From positions 124,001 through 188,000 of the forward strand of contig NZ_JAKLTS010000005.1 in NCBI RefSeq assembly GCF_022012445.1: a stretch of DNA of 64,000 nt, written 5' to 3'. The notes beneath the pieces were generated by a model that searched no databases, was not told the DNA's origin, and saw only the letters and a program-made list of their open reading frames with translations. Positions within the stretch are counted from its first letter, which is position 1; each line of letters begins with the position of its first letter. Source of the stretch: Massilia sp. TS11. Lineage in GTDB: Bacteria; Pseudomonadota; Gammaproteobacteria; Burkholderiales; Burkholderiaceae_D. Positions 21,401 through 31,446 of this stretch are shown one piece after another. The position numbers and the translations under genes were made by a program.

Positions 21401-22357
21401 GCCGATGTGGCCAACAACGGCCAGGAAGCGCTCGACCTGCTGATGGCGGCCGGCCCCGACAAGTACGCGCTGGTGCTGATGGACCTGCAGATGCCGGGCA
21501 TCGACGGCCACGTGGCCACGCGCCTGATCCGGGTCGACCAGCGCTTTGCCGAGGTGCCGATCATCGCCATGACGGCGCATGCGATGGCCGATGTGCGCGA
21601 GCGCTGCATGGAGGACGGCATGCAGGACTATCTGGCCAAGCCGATCCAGCCGAAGGAATTGTTCGATGTGCTGGCGCGCTGGCTGGAGCACCGCCGCCTC
21701 GGCAAGCCGCTCGATCAGGCGCCCGGCAGCCAGTCGGGCGCGGTCGATGTGCGTCTGGTCGACATGCGCGAAATCGACGCCGTGGCCGGGCTGCGCCAGA
21801 TGGCGGGCAAACCGGAGCTGTACGGGCGCATGCTGACCAGCTTCTGCGAGGCCAACCGCGACGCCGTCGAGAAGCTGGCGATGCTGATCCGCGCCGGCGA
21901 GCGCGACGCCGCCGAGCGCCTGGCGCACACGCTCAAGGGCCTGGCCGCCAGCATCGCCGCCACCCGTGTGCGCGCCGCCGCCGCCAGCGTGGAGCAGCTG
22001 CTGCGCGCCGCGCCCGACGGCGCCCGCATCGATGCGACGGCCGAACTGGATGCGCTCGCCCAGGCCCTGGCCGCGCTGATCGCGGAAGTGGAGCGTTTCG
22101 AAGGTCTGGCCGAAACCGCGCCCGCCCAGGCGGCGGCCTCGGTTGGCGTGGACGATCCGGCCCAGGCCCTGGGCGAGTTGAAAACCATGCTGGCCGAATT
22201 CAACGGCGACGCTTCGGACTACTTCCTGGCCGTGAAGGGCGGCCTGGCCGGCCTGATGGACACGGCCACGCTCAAGGCGGTGGCCGACCATATCGCCGCT
22301 TACGAGTATCAGGAAGCGCTTGGCCTGCTCGAGCAGGCCGTGCCGGTTCAGACGTAA
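18401..22357 (+). CDS. Hybrid sensor histidine kinase with two receivers and an Hpt domain
   Basis: A 1318-residue membrane phosphorelay protein. Residues ~12-150 form a first helix and an extracytoplasmic segment with a PDZ-like turn ([15 protein letters not shown]). Seven or eight membrane helices follow to ~400, then a GAF-like region (~430-570). The HisKA phospho-acceptor is His597 in SHEIRTPMN; the ATPase domain has [15 protein letters not shown] and GGTGLGLS. Two receivers have phospho-sites Asp886 (LADWQMPG) and Asp1028 (LMDLQMPG), and the Hpt carries His1176 (AHTLKGLAA). No cognate regulator is adjacent. Its end overlaps the convergent epimerase gene by 10 bp. Confidence 0.93.
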   Translation: MRLRLPLPTWRLLFGVLCAFASLVILTELAFAGRAILGDQAGTLGFERQLVDRYGQLEWQITSLTAGGPLQRAGVQVGDHVRYDRVYDAQRIYGVGEKVCMTIVHGSSQRHIETYTVARGWVDPQAVLQYLIIGVFGLLSLAFAILIGLRRGESTACRALAVALLILSIRFYPMCMPPGFMATLADIASRALFWAIFYLFALFSLYYPDDKPSGLRAAMLRFYPLYLALCIVATVPQFYPLVQYNFPPTQVLTTVLVGLSVCPALLAFWDGWRSSEGELKLRQQWTSMSLGVIYLAFLASWINAVIGFPLPRNVARMTYLSVCLLGYAGLAYAVLRHRVFYFGFALNRALVNGGVWLMLAGLLVFLEWLTRRLMPLDSRVLALCQGAGMGLLVYYLYRPLYRAMERFIQPRFYRDWHEKEARLRASVLAAAEIDSREGLIAAYLAALRDFSGSANHAIYERRSDGGFERIDEGASDAPHRIAPSHPLALALATQKQAVAVDESLPALDMALALPTLHRGQLSGFVIVGVKKDVVPYRPDEVEVLAMAVDQLHLDLRAIAARLHNRMMAQQFESEQIARQRAEENTRLKSEFLANMSHEIRTPMNAVIGMAHLALKTDLNPKQRDYVDKIHRAGQALLGIINDILDFSKIEAGKLEVDQVPFSLDDVLGHVSNLAAQKAGDKHIELMFNVGAEVPRHLVGDGMRLGQVLINLVSNAVKFTESGGEIELAIGVAKTGKEHVRLHFEVRDTGIGMSQEQQRRLFQPFTQADGSTSRRYGGTGLGLSISRRLVDLMGGDLRCESAPGAGSRFHFRLGFNVRPAVLRPPLPARVQGARVLVVDDHPKARGILLAALGELGLEARAVDSAATAWTTLVEAPAEQPFTLVLADWQMPGMDGISLARSIRNDSGITRRPPVMLVSAFGGEDVQREASRAGVAGFVPKPVHVAALLEALIQHFGERTRQGESAGGEGGLYFAGTRVLLVEDNDLNQQLACELLDIVGIEADVANNGQEALDLLMAAGPDKYALVLMDLQMPGIDGHVATRLIRVDQRFAEVPIIAMTAHAMADVRERCMEDGMQDYLAKPIQPKELFDVLARWLEHRRLGKPLDQAPGSQSGAVDVRLVDMREIDAVAGLRQMAGKPELYGRMLTSFCEANRDAVEKLAMLIRAGERDAAERLAHTLKGLAASIAATRVRAAAASVEQLLRAAPDGARIDATAELDALAQALAALIAEVERFEGLAETAPAQAAASVGVDDPAQALGELKTMLAEFNGDASDYFLAVKGGLAGLMDTATLKAVADHIAAYEYQEALGLLEQAVPVQT

Positions 22358-23277
22358 TCGAGGTCGTAGTGGCGGATCACGTCGTCCAGCCACTCGTCGG
22401 TGCGGCCGAACTGGAAGCCCAGGCGCTGGGCGCGCGTGGTATCGAGCCAGGTGGCCTGCGGGTAGTCGAAGGGGCTCAGCTCATACGGCTGGCCCGGCAG
22501 CTTGGCCGGAATCGCCTTGACCGGCACATCGAGCACGGCGCCGATCCGGTGGAACAGATCGAAGGCCGAGAGTGCGCCCTCGCAGGCGGCATTGATCGCG
22601 CCCTTGAAGTTTTGCGCGCCCACCCACACCAGAAAATCGGCGATCTCCTGGGCGCTGATGAAGGAGGCCGCGGCGGCCGCATTCGTGTAGCGCAGCGGAG
22701 CGCCCAGGCGGGCCAGCTCCACATAGCCGGCCAGGCGCTTGGTGTAGTCCTCCGAGCCGGCCAGCACGTGGCCGATGCGCACGGTGACCACCGGCAGTGA
22801 CCCATCGCGGTACAGATAGGCCTCGGCCTGGCGCTTGCCCATGGCATAGGCCTCGGGCGGCAGCTGCTGGCGATGCCACGGATAGCGGGTGTCGATCGGC
22901 TGCGCCATGATGCGCAGGTCGTCCTCGGCAAACGGGGCTTCCTGGCTGCCCAGCAGCTCGCGGTAGACCTCGATGGTCGAGGCCATCACATAGCGCTTGA
23001 CCTTGCCTTTGAAGACACGGGTGATGATGGCGGCGTCCAGCGGGCTGTAGCAGAGCTGGTCGTAAATGATGTCGTAGCCGGGAATATTCGCAAACGCGCG
23101 CGCCATGGCCAGTTCGTCATGGCGGTCGACGCGGATGCGCTTGACGCGCTCGCCGAAGGGATCATGCGCCTGGCCGCGGGTGGCAATCGTCACAGCGTGG
23201 CCCGCGCTCAGCAGGCGCTGAACCAGTAATCGGCCGAAGTAACGTGTTCCGCCCAGCACCAAAATATTCTTGCGCAT
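22348..23277 (-). CDS. NAD-dependent epimerase/dehydratase family protein
   Basis: A 309-residue extended short-chain dehydrogenase. The dinucleotide-binding motif is the variant [14 protein letters not shown] (GGTxxxG), as in CSP41/atypical SDRs and unlike classic GxxGxxG. The usual YxxxK appears only loosely ([11 protein letters not shown]), so catalysis is uncertain. ATG 23277 has AAAGGAC upstream. It is divergent from a LysR regulator, which often controls its divergent neighbour. Confidence 0.82.
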   Translation of the reverse strand: MRKNILVLGGTRYFGRLLVQRLLSAGHAVTIATRGQAHDPFGERVKRIRVDRHDELAMARAFANIPGYDIIYDQLCYSPLDAAIITRVFKGKVKRYVMASTIEVYRELLGSQEAPFAEDDLRIMAQPIDTRYPWHRQQLPPEAYAMGKRQAEAYLYRDGSLPVVTVRIGHVLAGSEDYTKRLAGYVELARLGAPLRYTNAAAAASFISAQEIADFLVWVGAQNFKGAINAACEGALSAFDLFHRIGAVLDVPVKAIPAKLPGQPYELSPFDYPQATWLDTTRAQRLGFQFGRTDEWLDDVIRHYDLDYV

Positions 23278-23348
23278 GGCTAAGTCCTTTCTATTGAGGT
23301 ATATTTTGTTCCTATGCAAACTGGATTTCAAACGATAAATATTGATCC

Positions 23349-23373
23349 CATGAATAAGAAAAACTTATTCATG
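23349..23373. promoter_or_regulatory. Perfect 10-bp inverted repeat, candidate LysR operator
   Basis: CATGAATAAG and CTTATTCATG are perfect arms around a run of five A. The palindrome lies eight bases upstream of the LysR ATG, in the AT-rich gap between the divergent epimerase and lysR-type genes. A LysR-type dimer could bind here for autorepression and to control the epimerase. Confidence 0.6.
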
Positions 23374-23381
23374 CACCAAGA

Positions 23382-24281
23382 ATGAGCAAAGCCCTGCGCA
23401 GCCTGTCCGGGCTGATCGACTTCGATTGTGCGGCCCGCTGGGGCAGTTTCAAGCTGGCCGCCCAGGAGCTGCACAAGACCCCGGCCGCCATCAGCCAGCA
23501 GGTCAAGCACCTGGAGGAGCAGGTCGGCTTTCCCCTGTTTATCCGCCATCCGCGCCACATCAGCCTGACGGAAAAAGGCAGCGAACTGGCCATTGCCGTC
23601 GGCCGCATGCTGACCGAGCTGCGCAACAAGATCGATGCGCTGCAGACGGGCGACGAGGAAAAGGTGCTGAATATTTCGACCACGCACTCGCTGGCCATCA
23701 AATGGCTGGTGCCGCGCATGCACCGCTTTACCAAGCTCTACCCGGACCTCGATATCCGCCTCGATTCGAATGACCGCCCGGTCAGCCTTGACGATGCGAG
23801 CACCGACGTGGCCATCCGCTATGGCGAGGTGGACGACGACGATCCGTCCCTGTTGTTCCGCGAGCAGCTGGTGGCCGTCTACAGCCCCAGCCTGTTGGCC
23901 CCGGGCCAGGCCGATATTACCCTGGCCGAGCTGCACAAATACCCGCTGCTGTACGAGCGCACGACCGAGTCCTGGCTGCTGTTCCTGAAGGAGAACAAGG
24001 GCGCCAAGGGCAAGTTCGATTTCTCCAAGAGCTATTCGCACTACGGGGTGCTGGCCCAGGCCGCCGTGGCCGGGCAGGGCGTGGCCCTGGTCGCCTATGG
24101 CATCGCCTATGACGATATCCAGAACGGCAGCCTGAAGCAGATCGCCAGCCGCAGCCCGCGCTTTTCCAAGGGTTACCGTTTTCTCGTCAATCCGAGCAAG
24201 GAGAAGATGCAGAAGATCCAGCGCTTCCGCAACTGGATCGTGGCCGAGATGGCCGAAATGAAGCGCAGTCTGAAGAAATAA
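23382..24281 (+). CDS. LysR-family transcriptional regulator (GcvA-like)
   Basis: A 299-residue regulator with an N-terminal winged helix (FKLAAQELHKTPAAISQQVKHLEEQVGFPLFIR, helix-turn-helix about residues 24-43) and a C-terminal periplasmic-binding-fold effector domain beginning near LNISTTHSLAIKWLVPRM. The AISQQVKHLE pattern and SLAIKWLVPR are typical of the GcvA/AmpR branch. Effector unknown. The gene ends directly in a strong bidirectional terminator. Confidence 0.93.
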   Translation: MSKALRSLSGLIDFDCAARWGSFKLAAQELHKTPAAISQQVKHLEEQVGFPLFIRHPRHISLTEKGSELAIAVGRMLTELRNKIDALQTGDEEKVLNISTTHSLAIKWLVPRMHRFTKLYPDLDIRLDSNDRPVSLDDASTDVAIRYGEVDDDDPSLLFREQLVAVYSPSLLAPGQADITLAELHKYPLLYERTTESWLLFLKENKGAKGKFDFSKSYSHYGVLAQAAVAGQGVALVAYGIAYDDIQNGSLKQIASRSPRFSKGYRFLVNPSKEKMQKIQRFRNWIVAEMAEMKRSLKK

Positions 24282-24308
24282 AAAAACCGGGCCGCAGCCC
24301 GGTTTTTT
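24281..24308. terminator. Bidirectional rho-independent terminator
   Basis: A perfect 12-bp stem AAAAAACCGGGC / GCCCGGTTTTTT with a CGCA loop lies between the convergent LysR and peptide-transporter genes. A- and T-runs on the two sides allow termination in both directions; it starts in the last base of the LysR stop codon. Confidence 0.95.
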
Positions 24309-24326
24309 GTGTGCGTTGTGGCGAAA

Positions 24327-25853
24327 TTACTTCACGCCGTGCATCAGTTTCTGGATCAGCGGGGCCAGCAGGAAGAGCACCACGCCGGCGCCGCACAGCA
24401 CGTAGAAGCTGAGCGTGTAGCCGTGCAGGGCCGAGGCCACCGACATGCCCGATTCGCCCGAGATGAAGGCGGCGAATTTGCCGGACAGGTTGTTGCCGAT
24501 ACCGGTCGACAGGAACCAGCCGCCCATGCCCAGGCCAACCAGGCGGGTCGGGGCCAGCTTGGTCACCATCGACAGGCCGATCGGGGACAGGCACAGCTCG
24601 CCGACGGACTGGATCCAGTACACAGCCACCAGGGTCCAGAACGGAATCTTGCCGCCCGCATCGACCATCGAGCTCAGGGCCACCATCAGGATCAGGAAGG
24701 CGAGGCCGTTGAAGAAGATGCCGAGGCTGAACTTACGCGGGATCGAGGGATTGAACTTGCCCATCTTCACCCAGATCCAGGCGACCAGCGGGGCCATGGT
24801 GATGATGGCCACCGAGTTTACCGACTGGAACCAGGCGGTCGGGAATTCGTCCATGCCGGCCAGCGAGGTCAGGAAGTGCAGATCGCCAACGCGGTGCACG
24901 ATGTTCTCGGCCAGGAAGGTGAACGAGGAACCGGCCTGCTCGAAGAACATCCAGAACAGCACGTTGACCGTGAAGATGATCAGCAGGGCGATGACCTTGT
25001 CGCGCGCGACCGGGCCGACGCGCACGCCTTCAATCAGCAGCAGCACGGACAGGATAATGAACAGCAGCGTCAGCACCACTTGCAGGGTGTCGGCGCCCAT
25101 CTGCAGCAGGAAGTAGGTGATCGGGGTGATGACCAGGCCGCCGATGACCACGTAGGCCATGCGCTTGCGGTCTTCCTGGCCGGCCTGGGGCGCGCCGATG
25201 CCTTGCAGCACTTTGCGGCCGAAGTAGAACCAGACCAGGGACACCAGCATGCCGATACCGGCGCAGATGAAGACGATTTTGTAGGCCGGGGTATTGCCGG
25301 TGTTGAAGACCTTCTGGGCCAGCAGCTGGGTCAGAATCGGGGCGATGAAGGCGCCCGCGTTGATGCCCATGTAGAAGATGGTGAAGCCGGAGTCGCGCCG
25401 CTCGTCGCCCATCTTGTACAGCTTGCCGACCATGGTCGAGATATTCGGCTTGAACAGGCCGTTACCGGTGATGATCGTGGCGAGGCCGAGCTTGAAGATA
25501 TTCGGGTCCGGCAGCGAGATCATGAACAGACCGGCGGCCATGAAGGAGGCGCCAATCAGGATCGAACGCTGGTAGCCGATCACGCGGTCGGCCACATAGC
25601 CGCCGAGCAGGGCCGCGGCATACACGAGGGCCAGATAGGAACCGTAAATGAGGTTGGCGTCTTTTTGGCCGGCGGCATCGCCACCGTGGAACTGGGCGAC
25701 GATGTACAGCGTCAGGGCCCAACGGATACCGTAGAAAGCGAAGCGCTCCCAGAACTCGGACATAAACAGCATCCACAGCGGCTGGGGGTGGCCCATGATC
25801 TGTTTAAATTCCGGAATGGCGACTTCCTGTTGAGTAGTTGCTCCACCGCTCAT
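24327..25853 (-). CDS. Proton-dependent oligopeptide transporter (POT/PTR2 family)
   Basis: A 508-residue inner-membrane di/tripeptide symporter with 12-14 hydrophobic helices. Family signatures are WERFAFYGIRWALTLY in helix 1, the PTR2 motif region GNGLFKPNISTMVGKLY, and FYMGINAGAFIAP. ATG 25853 (MSGGATTQQEV) has GGGAG eight bases upstream; a longer open frame to 25997 lacks support. It is the only gene between a terminator and the divergent ppnN gene. Confidence 0.93.
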   Translation of the reverse strand: MSGGATTQQEVAIPEFKQIMGHPQPLWMLFMSEFWERFAFYGIRWALTLYIVAQFHGGDAAGQKDANLIYGSYLALVYAAALLGGYVADRVIGYQRSILIGASFMAAGLFMISLPDPNIFKLGLATIITGNGLFKPNISTMVGKLYKMGDERRDSGFTIFYMGINAGAFIAPILTQLLAQKVFNTGNTPAYKIVFICAGIGMLVSLVWFYFGRKVLQGIGAPQAGQEDRKRMAYVVIGGLVITPITYFLLQMGADTLQVVLTLLFIILSVLLLIEGVRVGPVARDKVIALLIIFTVNVLFWMFFEQAGSSFTFLAENIVHRVGDLHFLTSLAGMDEFPTAWFQSVNSVAIITMAPLVAWIWVKMGKFNPSIPRKFSLGIFFNGLAFLILMVALSSMVDAGGKIPFWTLVAVYWIQSVGELCLSPIGLSMVTKLAPTRLVGLGMGGWFLSTGIGNNLSGKFAAFISGESGMSVASALHGYTLSFYVLCGAGVVLFLLAPLIQKLMHGVK

Positions 25854-25941
25854 GCGGTTTCTCCCAAATGTAATTATCGGAATGGTGTCAGGGTGCCCGG
25901 GGTCGCCGGACGCAGCATTGTAATCTAGAAAACGAAGCTGT

Positions 25942-25965
25942 CCAGCCCTTTTCGGGCAGGGCTGG
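25942..25965. other. 8-bp inverted repeat in the POT/ppnN divergent region
   Basis: CCAGCCCT (25942-25949) and AGGGCTGG (25958-25965) are perfect arms around an 8-base loop. It lies ~90 bp upstream of the transporter start and ~80 bp upstream of ppnN, so it could be a leader hairpin or operator. A TATATT (25987-25992) on the plus strand may be a ppnN -10 box. Confidence 0.45.
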
Positions 25966-26044
25966 CGGGGTGGGGCGGAGGTGTCGTATATTGGCACGCA
26001 TGCGCGGCCGCTTAGGTTTCTACTCTGTTTAAGGAATTTGCAAC

Positions 26045-27415
26045 ATGAACCACGACGTCGTGGACACTCTCGTCTCTCCCGAAGGCCGTCTCGAAATCCT
26101 GTCCAAGGCCGAAGTGGCCAAATTGCTCGATGCGGGACAGGGCGGTCTGTACAAACTTTTCCGTAACTGTTCGCTCGCCGTGCTCAACTGCGGCAGCGCC
26201 AGCGACGACGCCAAGGAACTGCTCGAACGCTACAAGGATTTTGATATCAACATCATCCAGCGCGAGCGCGGCATCAAACTCGACATCAAGGGCGCACCGG
26301 CGATTGCCTTTGTCGATAACAAGATGATCAAGGGCATACACGAGCACCTGTTTGCCGTGCTGCGCGACATCGTCTTCGTCAGCAATGAAGTCAGCGACAA
26401 CCCCAAGTTCGACCTGAAAGCCAGCGACGGCATTACCGACGCCGTCTTCCACATTCTGCGCAACGCCAATATCCTGCAGCCGCAGCGCAATCCGAACCTG
26501 GTTGTGTGCTGGGGCGGCCACTCGATCAACCGCACCGAGTACAACTATTCGAAGGAAGTCGGCTACCAGCTCGGTCTGCGTGAGCTCGATATCTGCACGG
26601 GCTGCGGCCCGGGCGCGATGAAGGGCCCGATGAAGGGCGCCACCATCGGTCACGCCAAGCAGCGCATCAACAACGGGCGCTATCTCGGCATTACCGAACC
26701 GGGCATCATCGCGGCCGAGTCGCCGAATCCGATCGTCAATGATCTGGTCATCATGCCGGACATCGAAAAGCGCCTCGAAGCCTTTGTCCGCACCGGCCAC
26801 GGCATCATCGTGTTCCCGGGCGGGGCCGGCACGGCCGAGGAGATCCTTTACATCCTCGGCATCCTGCTCCATCCGGACAATGTGGAACTGCCTTTCCCGC
26901 TGATCTTCACCGGGCCGGAGTCGGCGCGCGACTACTTCACGCAGATCGACGAATTTATCGGCTTCACGCTCGGCAAGGCGGCGCAGGCGCGCTACCAGAT
27001 CATCATCGACGATCCGGCCAAGGTCGCTCAGGAAATGGCAAATGGCATCCGCCAGGTGCGCGAATACCGCAAGGCCTGCAGTGACGCCTACTATTTCAAC
27101 TGGTCGCTGAAGATCGACCACGAGTTCCAGCGCCCGTTCGCGCCGACCCACGAGAATATGCGCAACCTCAGCCTGCACCGCAATCAGGAGGTGCACCTGC
27201 TGGCGGCCAATCTGCGGCGCGCGTTCTCGGGCATCGTGGCCGGCAACGTCAAGGACGAAGGCATCCGCGCGATCGAACAGCACGGCCACTTCGAAATCCA
27301 CGGCGACGCCGACATCATGCACAAGCTCGACGAACTGCTGGCCGCCTTCGTTGCCCAGAGCCGCATGAAGCTCGCAGGCAAGGCCTACACGCCTTGCTAC
27401 AAGGTGATGAAGTAA
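26045..27415 (+). CDS. ppnN: Nucleotide 5'-monophosphate nucleosidase PpnN (YgdH)
   Basis: A 456-residue protein with the LOG/lysine-decarboxylase-like fold. The nucleotide-binding motif PGGAGTAEEILYILG is at about residue 258, preceded by VVCWGGHSINRTEY and TGCGPGAMKGPMKG; N- and C-terminal PpnN domains flank it. The enzyme cleaves purine and pyrimidine nucleotides to base and ribose-5-phosphate and responds to (p)ppGpp in E. coli. AAGGAAT precedes the ATG by ~9 bases. Confidence 0.92.
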   Translation: MNHDVVDTLVSPEGRLEILSKAEVAKLLDAGQGGLYKLFRNCSLAVLNCGSASDDAKELLERYKDFDINIIQRERGIKLDIKGAPAIAFVDNKMIKGIHEHLFAVLRDIVFVSNEVSDNPKFDLKASDGITDAVFHILRNANILQPQRNPNLVVCWGGHSINRTEYNYSKEVGYQLGLRELDICTGCGPGAMKGPMKGATIGHAKQRINNGRYLGITEPGIIAAESPNPIVNDLVIMPDIEKRLEAFVRTGHGIIVFPGGAGTAEEILYILGILLHPDNVELPFPLIFTGPESARDYFTQIDEFIGFTLGKAAQARYQIIIDDPAKVAQEMANGIRQVREYRKACSDAYYFNWSLKIDHEFQRPFAPTHENMRNLSLHRNQEVHLLAANLRRAFSGIVAGNVKDEGIRAIEQHGHFEIHGDADIMHKLDELLAAFVAQSRMKLAGKAYTPCYKVMK

Positions 27416-27418
27416 GGC

Positions 27419-27733
27419 TTAGAAGCGTTCTTTGCCGTAGGCCGCCTTCATGACCAGACGCTTGGTGGCGGCCATCACGAAAGTCTGGTCGTAGCCGGCC
27501 TCGAACAGGGTGTCCTGAAAGGCCGAGGCCAGGCGCGCCTTCTTGTAGGCGTTGTACTTGCGCTTGATGTTCTCGCGCTCGATCTGCTGGTACAGATTTT
27601 CCAGCGCCTGCTGGTGCTTCTGGCCGGCCTTGGCATTGCCGGCCAGGGCGGCCGGCGGCAGGGTCTTGATGATGCGCTCGGCCATCGAGATGCCGGTGGC
27701 AATCGCTTCGGAGGCGTCAAACCAGGAGAACAT
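27419..27733 (-). CDS. Small conserved-looking helical protein, unknown function
   Basis: A 104-residue, Lys/Ala-rich, largely helical protein with no membrane segment after the N-terminal FSWFDASEAIATG. Motifs such as NLYQQIERENIKRKYNAYKKA suggest a short coiled coil. I do not recognise a family. It directly follows the GT9-TPR gene; a TTG at 27751 would overlap that gene's stop by ATGA-like coupling, while ATG 27733 is the first ATG. Probably the last gene of the prfB-lysS operon. Confidence 0.65.
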   Translation of the reverse strand: MFSWFDASEAIATGISMAERIIKTLPPAALAGNAKAGQKHQQALENLYQQIERENIKRKYNAYKKARLASAFQDTLFEAGYDQTFVMAATKRLVMKAAYGKERF

Positions 27734-27747
27734 GGGCGGGGCTTTCG

Positions 27748-29217
27748 TCAAAAAGGATCGTCATTCGAGAACCAGCGCGCGAAGAAGCTTTTCTTCGGCG
27801 CTGTCTGCATGCGCTGCAGGCGCAGCATGAAGTCGTCGCGCAGGGCCAGCCAGGCGGCCTCGTCCAGGTCCTGCAGGCCGCCGTGTTCGCGCCGCTGCGG
27901 GTGGGCGCGCAGGGCCGCTTCGATGCGTGCGATCGGTTCGGCATAGGAGGCAGCGCGCTCCTGGCGGTACTGGCGCAGGGTCGGATACCAGAAGCAGTCC
28001 TCGCCTTCAAAGCCCCAGCGCCAGTCGCAGCCGATGCGGTTCAGCATCCACACGGGCACGCCCATGGCGCCGGCCACGTGGATGGTGCTGGTGTCCACGC
28101 CGATGACCAGATCGAGCTGGCTGACCAGGGCCGCCGTATCGGCAAAGTCCTTGCAGGCCGAGATGGCGTCGAGCAGGTGAAAACCGTGCGCATTGAGGTC
28201 GCGCGCACCCATTTGCAGGCTGATGAAGCTGACCCCGGGGATCTTGGCCAGCGGCGCCAGCTGCTCGAGCGAGACGCTGCGCAGCTTGTCGTAAGTGAGG
28301 TGCGGATTGCCGGCCCAGACCAGGCCGACCTTCAGGCCCGGCACCATGCGCAGCTGCTCGCGCCAGGCTTTGACATCGGCCGGGCGCGCGTGCAGATAGG
28401 GCGTCTTGACCGGAATCGTGTCGCGCGTCAGGCCCAGGCGCAGCGGCAGGCTCATCAGCGGTACATGGTAGTCGTAGCTGGCCGGATCGAGCAGCTCGTG
28501 GTCGCTGACCACGTCCACCTCAAGGCCCTGCATCAGGCGCACCAGCGGCGGGCGGCAGGAAAAGCGTACCGAGGCGGCCCCGGTGGCGCGTTTGACGAGC
28601 GGCAGAAAGCGCGCGCCAAACAGATTGTCGCCCAGGCCCTGTTCGCTCCAGACCACGAGGCGTTTGCCGCGCAGGTCTTCGCCGCGCCACCACGGGTAGT
28701 CCATGAACTGGGGTGGCAGATCGGTTTCGCCATAGGCCGCGCGTTTCAGATTGTCGTGCGCTTCGAAGCGGTGCTCATAACCTTCGAAGGCCTCGAACTG
28801 CATCAGGCCGAGGCGGTGCAGGGCCATATTGAATTCGATGCGCGCGCGCTGGCGTTCGTAGTCGGCTTCGGTGATGCGTTTTTCGCGCCAGCTGGTTTCG
28901 AGCGCCGCGCGCGCCTGCTGGTAGAAGCTGAAGCTGGCCGCGCGCTGGTCCATGAAGCCGTGGATCACGGCCTTGGTGCAGAGCAGGGCGGGCGAATTCG
29001 GATAGGCCTGCAAGGTCGCGTCGACCGCATCCATGGCCTGCTGCAGGCGGTTCTGGCGCAGGTGCACGAGCGGCAGCCAGGTCTGCGCCTCGAAATAGCA
29101 CGGATGGGTCGGGGCGATGCTGCTGGCCTCGCGCAGCACCGCATCGAACTGGTGGTGCGCGAGCAGCCTGTTAAAGCGCTTGGTCAGGTCCCCCGGCTTG
29201 AGCGACTTGGTATCCAT
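27748..29217 (-). CDS. TPR-repeat protein with GT9-like glycosyltransferase domain
   Basis: A 489-residue protein. Residues ~1-150 are helical TPR-like repeats (LLAHHQFDAVLREASSIAP, AMDAVDATLQAYPNSPALLC). The C-terminal ~300 residues resemble heptosyltransferase-type family 9 enzymes (VVWSEQGLGDNLFGARFL, VGLVWAGNPHLTYDKLRS, DLVIGVDTSTIHVAGAMG). TPR-GT9 proteins occur near flagellin or surface glycosylation genes, but nothing nearby supports a specific acceptor. It starts 10 bp after lysS. Confidence 0.82.
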   Translation of the reverse strand: MDTKSLKPGDLTKRFNRLLAHHQFDAVLREASSIAPTHPCYFEAQTWLPLVHLRQNRLQQAMDAVDATLQAYPNSPALLCTKAVIHGFMDQRAASFSFYQQARAALETSWREKRITEADYERQRARIEFNMALHRLGLMQFEAFEGYEHRFEAHDNLKRAAYGETDLPPQFMDYPWWRGEDLRGKRLVVWSEQGLGDNLFGARFLPLVKRATGAASVRFSCRPPLVRLMQGLEVDVVSDHELLDPASYDYHVPLMSLPLRLGLTRDTIPVKTPYLHARPADVKAWREQLRMVPGLKVGLVWAGNPHLTYDKLRSVSLEQLAPLAKIPGVSFISLQMGARDLNAHGFHLLDAISACKDFADTAALVSQLDLVIGVDTSTIHVAGAMGVPVWMLNRIGCDWRWGFEGEDCFWYPTLRQYRQERAASYAEPIARIEAALRAHPQRREHGGLQDLDEAAWLALRDDFMLRLQRMQTAPKKSFFARWFSNDDPF

Positions 29218-29227
29218 CGCGCCCGGA

Positions 29228-30760
29228 TCAGTCTTCGCGGCGCAGGTGCGGGAACAGCAGCACGTCGCGGATATTGGGCGAATCCGTAATCAGCATCATC
29301 AGGCGGTCGATGCCGATGCCGCAGCCGCCGGCCGGCGGCATGCCGTATTCGAGCGCGCGGATGTAATCAGCGTCGTAGTACATGGCCTCGTCGTCGCCGG
29401 CGTTCTTTGCTTCGACCTGGGACAGGAAGCGCGCTGCCTGGTCTTCCGGGTCGTTCAGCTCGGAGAAGCCGTTGGCGATTTCACGGCCGACGATGAACAG
29501 CTCGAAGCGCTCGGTGATGCCGGCCATGGTGTCGGAGGCACGCGCCAGCGGCGACACTTCGACCGGGTAGTCGATGATGAAGGTCGGTTCCCACAACTGG
29601 GCTTCGGCGGTTTCTTCGAACAGGGCCAGCTGCAGCGCGCCCAGGCCGGCGGTGGCGAAGGGCTTGACGTCGAACTTGGCTAGTTCGGCCTTGAGGAAGT
29701 CGAAGTCGTTCAGCTGCGCGTCCGTGTAGTGCGGGGCGTACTTCTTGATGGCTTCGCAGATCGTCAGGCGGTGGAAAGGCTTGGACAGATCGAGCTCGCG
29801 CCCGCCGTAGGACAGCAGGGCAGTGCCGTGGGCGTCGATGGCGGCCTGGCGGATCACCTGCTCGGTGAAGTCCATCATCCAGCGGTAGTCGACGTAGGCG
29901 GCGTAGAACTCCATCATCGTGAATTCCGGATTGTGGCGCGTCGAGACGCCTTCGTTACGGAAGTTACGGTTGATTTCGAAGACGCGCTCGAAGCCGCCCA
30001 CCACCAGGCGCTTCAGATACAGCTCGGGCGCGATGCGCAGGTACATTTCCATGTCGAGCGCATTGTGGTGGGTGATGAAGGGCTTGGCCGCGGCGCCGCC
30101 CGGGATCGGGTGCAGCATCGGGGTCTCGACTTCCATGAAGCCGTGCGCTTCCATGAAGCGGCGGATCGAGCTCATGGCCGCGGTGCGGGCCTTGAAGGTG
30201 CGGCGCGTCTGCTCGCTGGTGATCAGGTCGACGTAGCGCTGGCGGTACTTCATCTCCTGGTCGGCGATGCCGTGGAATTTGTCCGGCAGCGGGCGGATCG
30301 CCTTGGTGATCAGGCGGATCTGGCTGACCTTGATCGTCAGTTCATCGGTCTTGGTCTTGAACAGCGTGCCTTCCACGCCCAGGATGTCGCCCAGGTCCCA
30401 GTGGTGCAGCTCGGCCATCGATTCCTCGCCCACCTTGTCGACCGTGACGTAGATCTGGATGCGGCCCTCGCCGTGCTGGCCGGAGGCGTCCTGCAGGGTG
30501 GCGAAGGCGGCTTTCTTGCCCGCTTCGCGGCGCAGCATCATGCGGCCGGCCAGCACCACCGGAATCTCGTTGGCTTCCAGCTCCTCGCGCGACTTGGCGC
30601 CATGCGCGGCGTGCAGCTCGGCGGCCTTGTGCTGCGGGCGGAAGTCGTTGGGGAAGGCCACGCCCTTGGTGCGGATCGCGGCCAGCTTGGCGCGGCGCTC
30701 GGCCATGATCTTGTTTTCGTCGGCGGCGTGGTCGGCCTGGAGGTGGTGTTCCGTAGTCAT
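29228..30760 (-). CDS. lysS: Lysyl-tRNA synthetase, class II
   Basis: A 510-residue enzyme with an N-terminal OB-fold anticodon-binding domain ([24 protein letters not shown], ~70-150) and a class II catalytic core: motif 1 near [18 protein letters not shown], motif 2 [20 protein letters not shown], motif 3 [13 protein letters not shown]. It lies in a minus-strand operon prfB-HAD-lysS-GT9; prfB-lysS linkage is conserved across many proteobacteria. Confidence 0.97.
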   Translation of the reverse strand: MTTEHHLQADHAADENKIMAERRAKLAAIRTKGVAFPNDFRPQHKAAELHAAHGAKSREELEANEIPVVLAGRMMLRREAGKKAAFATLQDASGQHGEGRIQIYVTVDKVGEESMAELHHWDLGDILGVEGTLFKTKTDELTIKVSQIRLITKAIRPLPDKFHGIADQEMKYRQRYVDLITSEQTRRTFKARTAAMSSIRRFMEAHGFMEVETPMLHPIPGGAAAKPFITHHNALDMEMYLRIAPELYLKRLVVGGFERVFEINRNFRNEGVSTRHNPEFTMMEFYAAYVDYRWMMDFTEQVIRQAAIDAHGTALLSYGGRELDLSKPFHRLTICEAIKKYAPHYTDAQLNDFDFLKAELAKFDVKPFATAGLGALQLALFEETAEAQLWEPTFIIDYPVEVSPLARASDTMAGITERFELFIVGREIANGFSELNDPEDQAARFLSQVEAKNAGDDEAMYYDADYIRALEYGMPPAGGCGIGIDRLMMLITDSPNIRDVLLFPHLRRED

Positions 30761-30786
30761 GATGTCGATGGTCTTGGTTGCAGTGT

Positions 30787-31443
30787 TCAGGCGGCGAGCA
30801 GGTCGCCGAATTCAAGTTCCGTGAAGTCGCGCGCGATGCGGATCACGTTGTCATAGGCGTCGAAGGCGCTGGCGGGCAGGGTGGTGGTCAGGGCCACGGC
30901 GCGCATGCCGGCGCGGCGCGCCGCCTCCACGCCCAGCGGCGCGTCTTCAAACACGATGCAGTCGGCCGGCGCGATGCCGCAGCGTTCGGCCGCCAGCAGA
31001 AAGGCGTCCGGCTCCGGTTTGCCGCGCGCGACGTCGTTGGCGCAGACCACGGCGTCGAAATGGCGGCGGATATCCAGCCCGTCCAGCGTGAAGCGGATGT
31101 TCTCCTGCGGGGCAGCGCTGGCAACGGCCAGGGCGATGCGCGCCGACTGGGCCTGGGCCACGAGGGCGTCGAAACCGTCGACCGCGCGCAGATGCGGCGC
31201 GTAGATGTCGCGGTAGACGGCTTCCTTCTCCTGCGCCAGGCGGGTGCTGGTGGCATCGTCCATCGCGCCCAGGTAGCTGCGCATGATTTCCTGGGCCTGA
31301 CGGCCGGCAGTGTCGCGGAAAAAAGCCTCGGCCTCCACCTGGCAGCCATGGCGCGCCAGGAAGTCCAGCCAGGAGCGCGTATGGAAGGCCATGTTGTCGA
31401 CGATGGTACCGTCCATGTCGAAGATGAAGGCGCGGCGGCTCAT
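30787..31443 (-). CDS. HAD-superfamily phosphatase, beta-phosphoglucomutase-like
   Basis: A 218-residue HAD subfamily IA hydrolase. The nucleophile motif is [16 protein letters not shown] near the N-terminus, followed by an alpha-helical cap; the Ser/Thr motif falls in [11 protein letters not shown] and the acidic motif in [18 protein letters not shown]. Likely a sugar-phosphate or other small phosphatase; the substrate cannot be assigned. It lies three bases after prfB and upstream of lysS, between two translation genes. Confidence 0.87.
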   Translation of the reverse strand: MSRRAFIFDMDGTIVDNMAFHTRSWLDFLARHGCQVEAEAFFRDTAGRQAQEIMRSYLGAMDDATSTRLAQEKEAVYRDIYAPHLRAVDGFDALVAQAQSARIALAVASAAPQENIRFTLDGLDIRRHFDAVVCANDVARGKPEPDAFLLAAERCGIAPADCIVFEDAPLGVEAARRAGMRAVALTTTLPASAFDAYDNVIRIARDFTELEFGDLLAA

Positions 31444-31446
31444 CGT

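Noticed and set aside
24327-25997. Longer N-terminus of the POT transporter from 25997
   Set aside because: The extra 48 residues are Pro/Arg-rich with no family match, while ATG 25853 has a GGGAG ribosome site.
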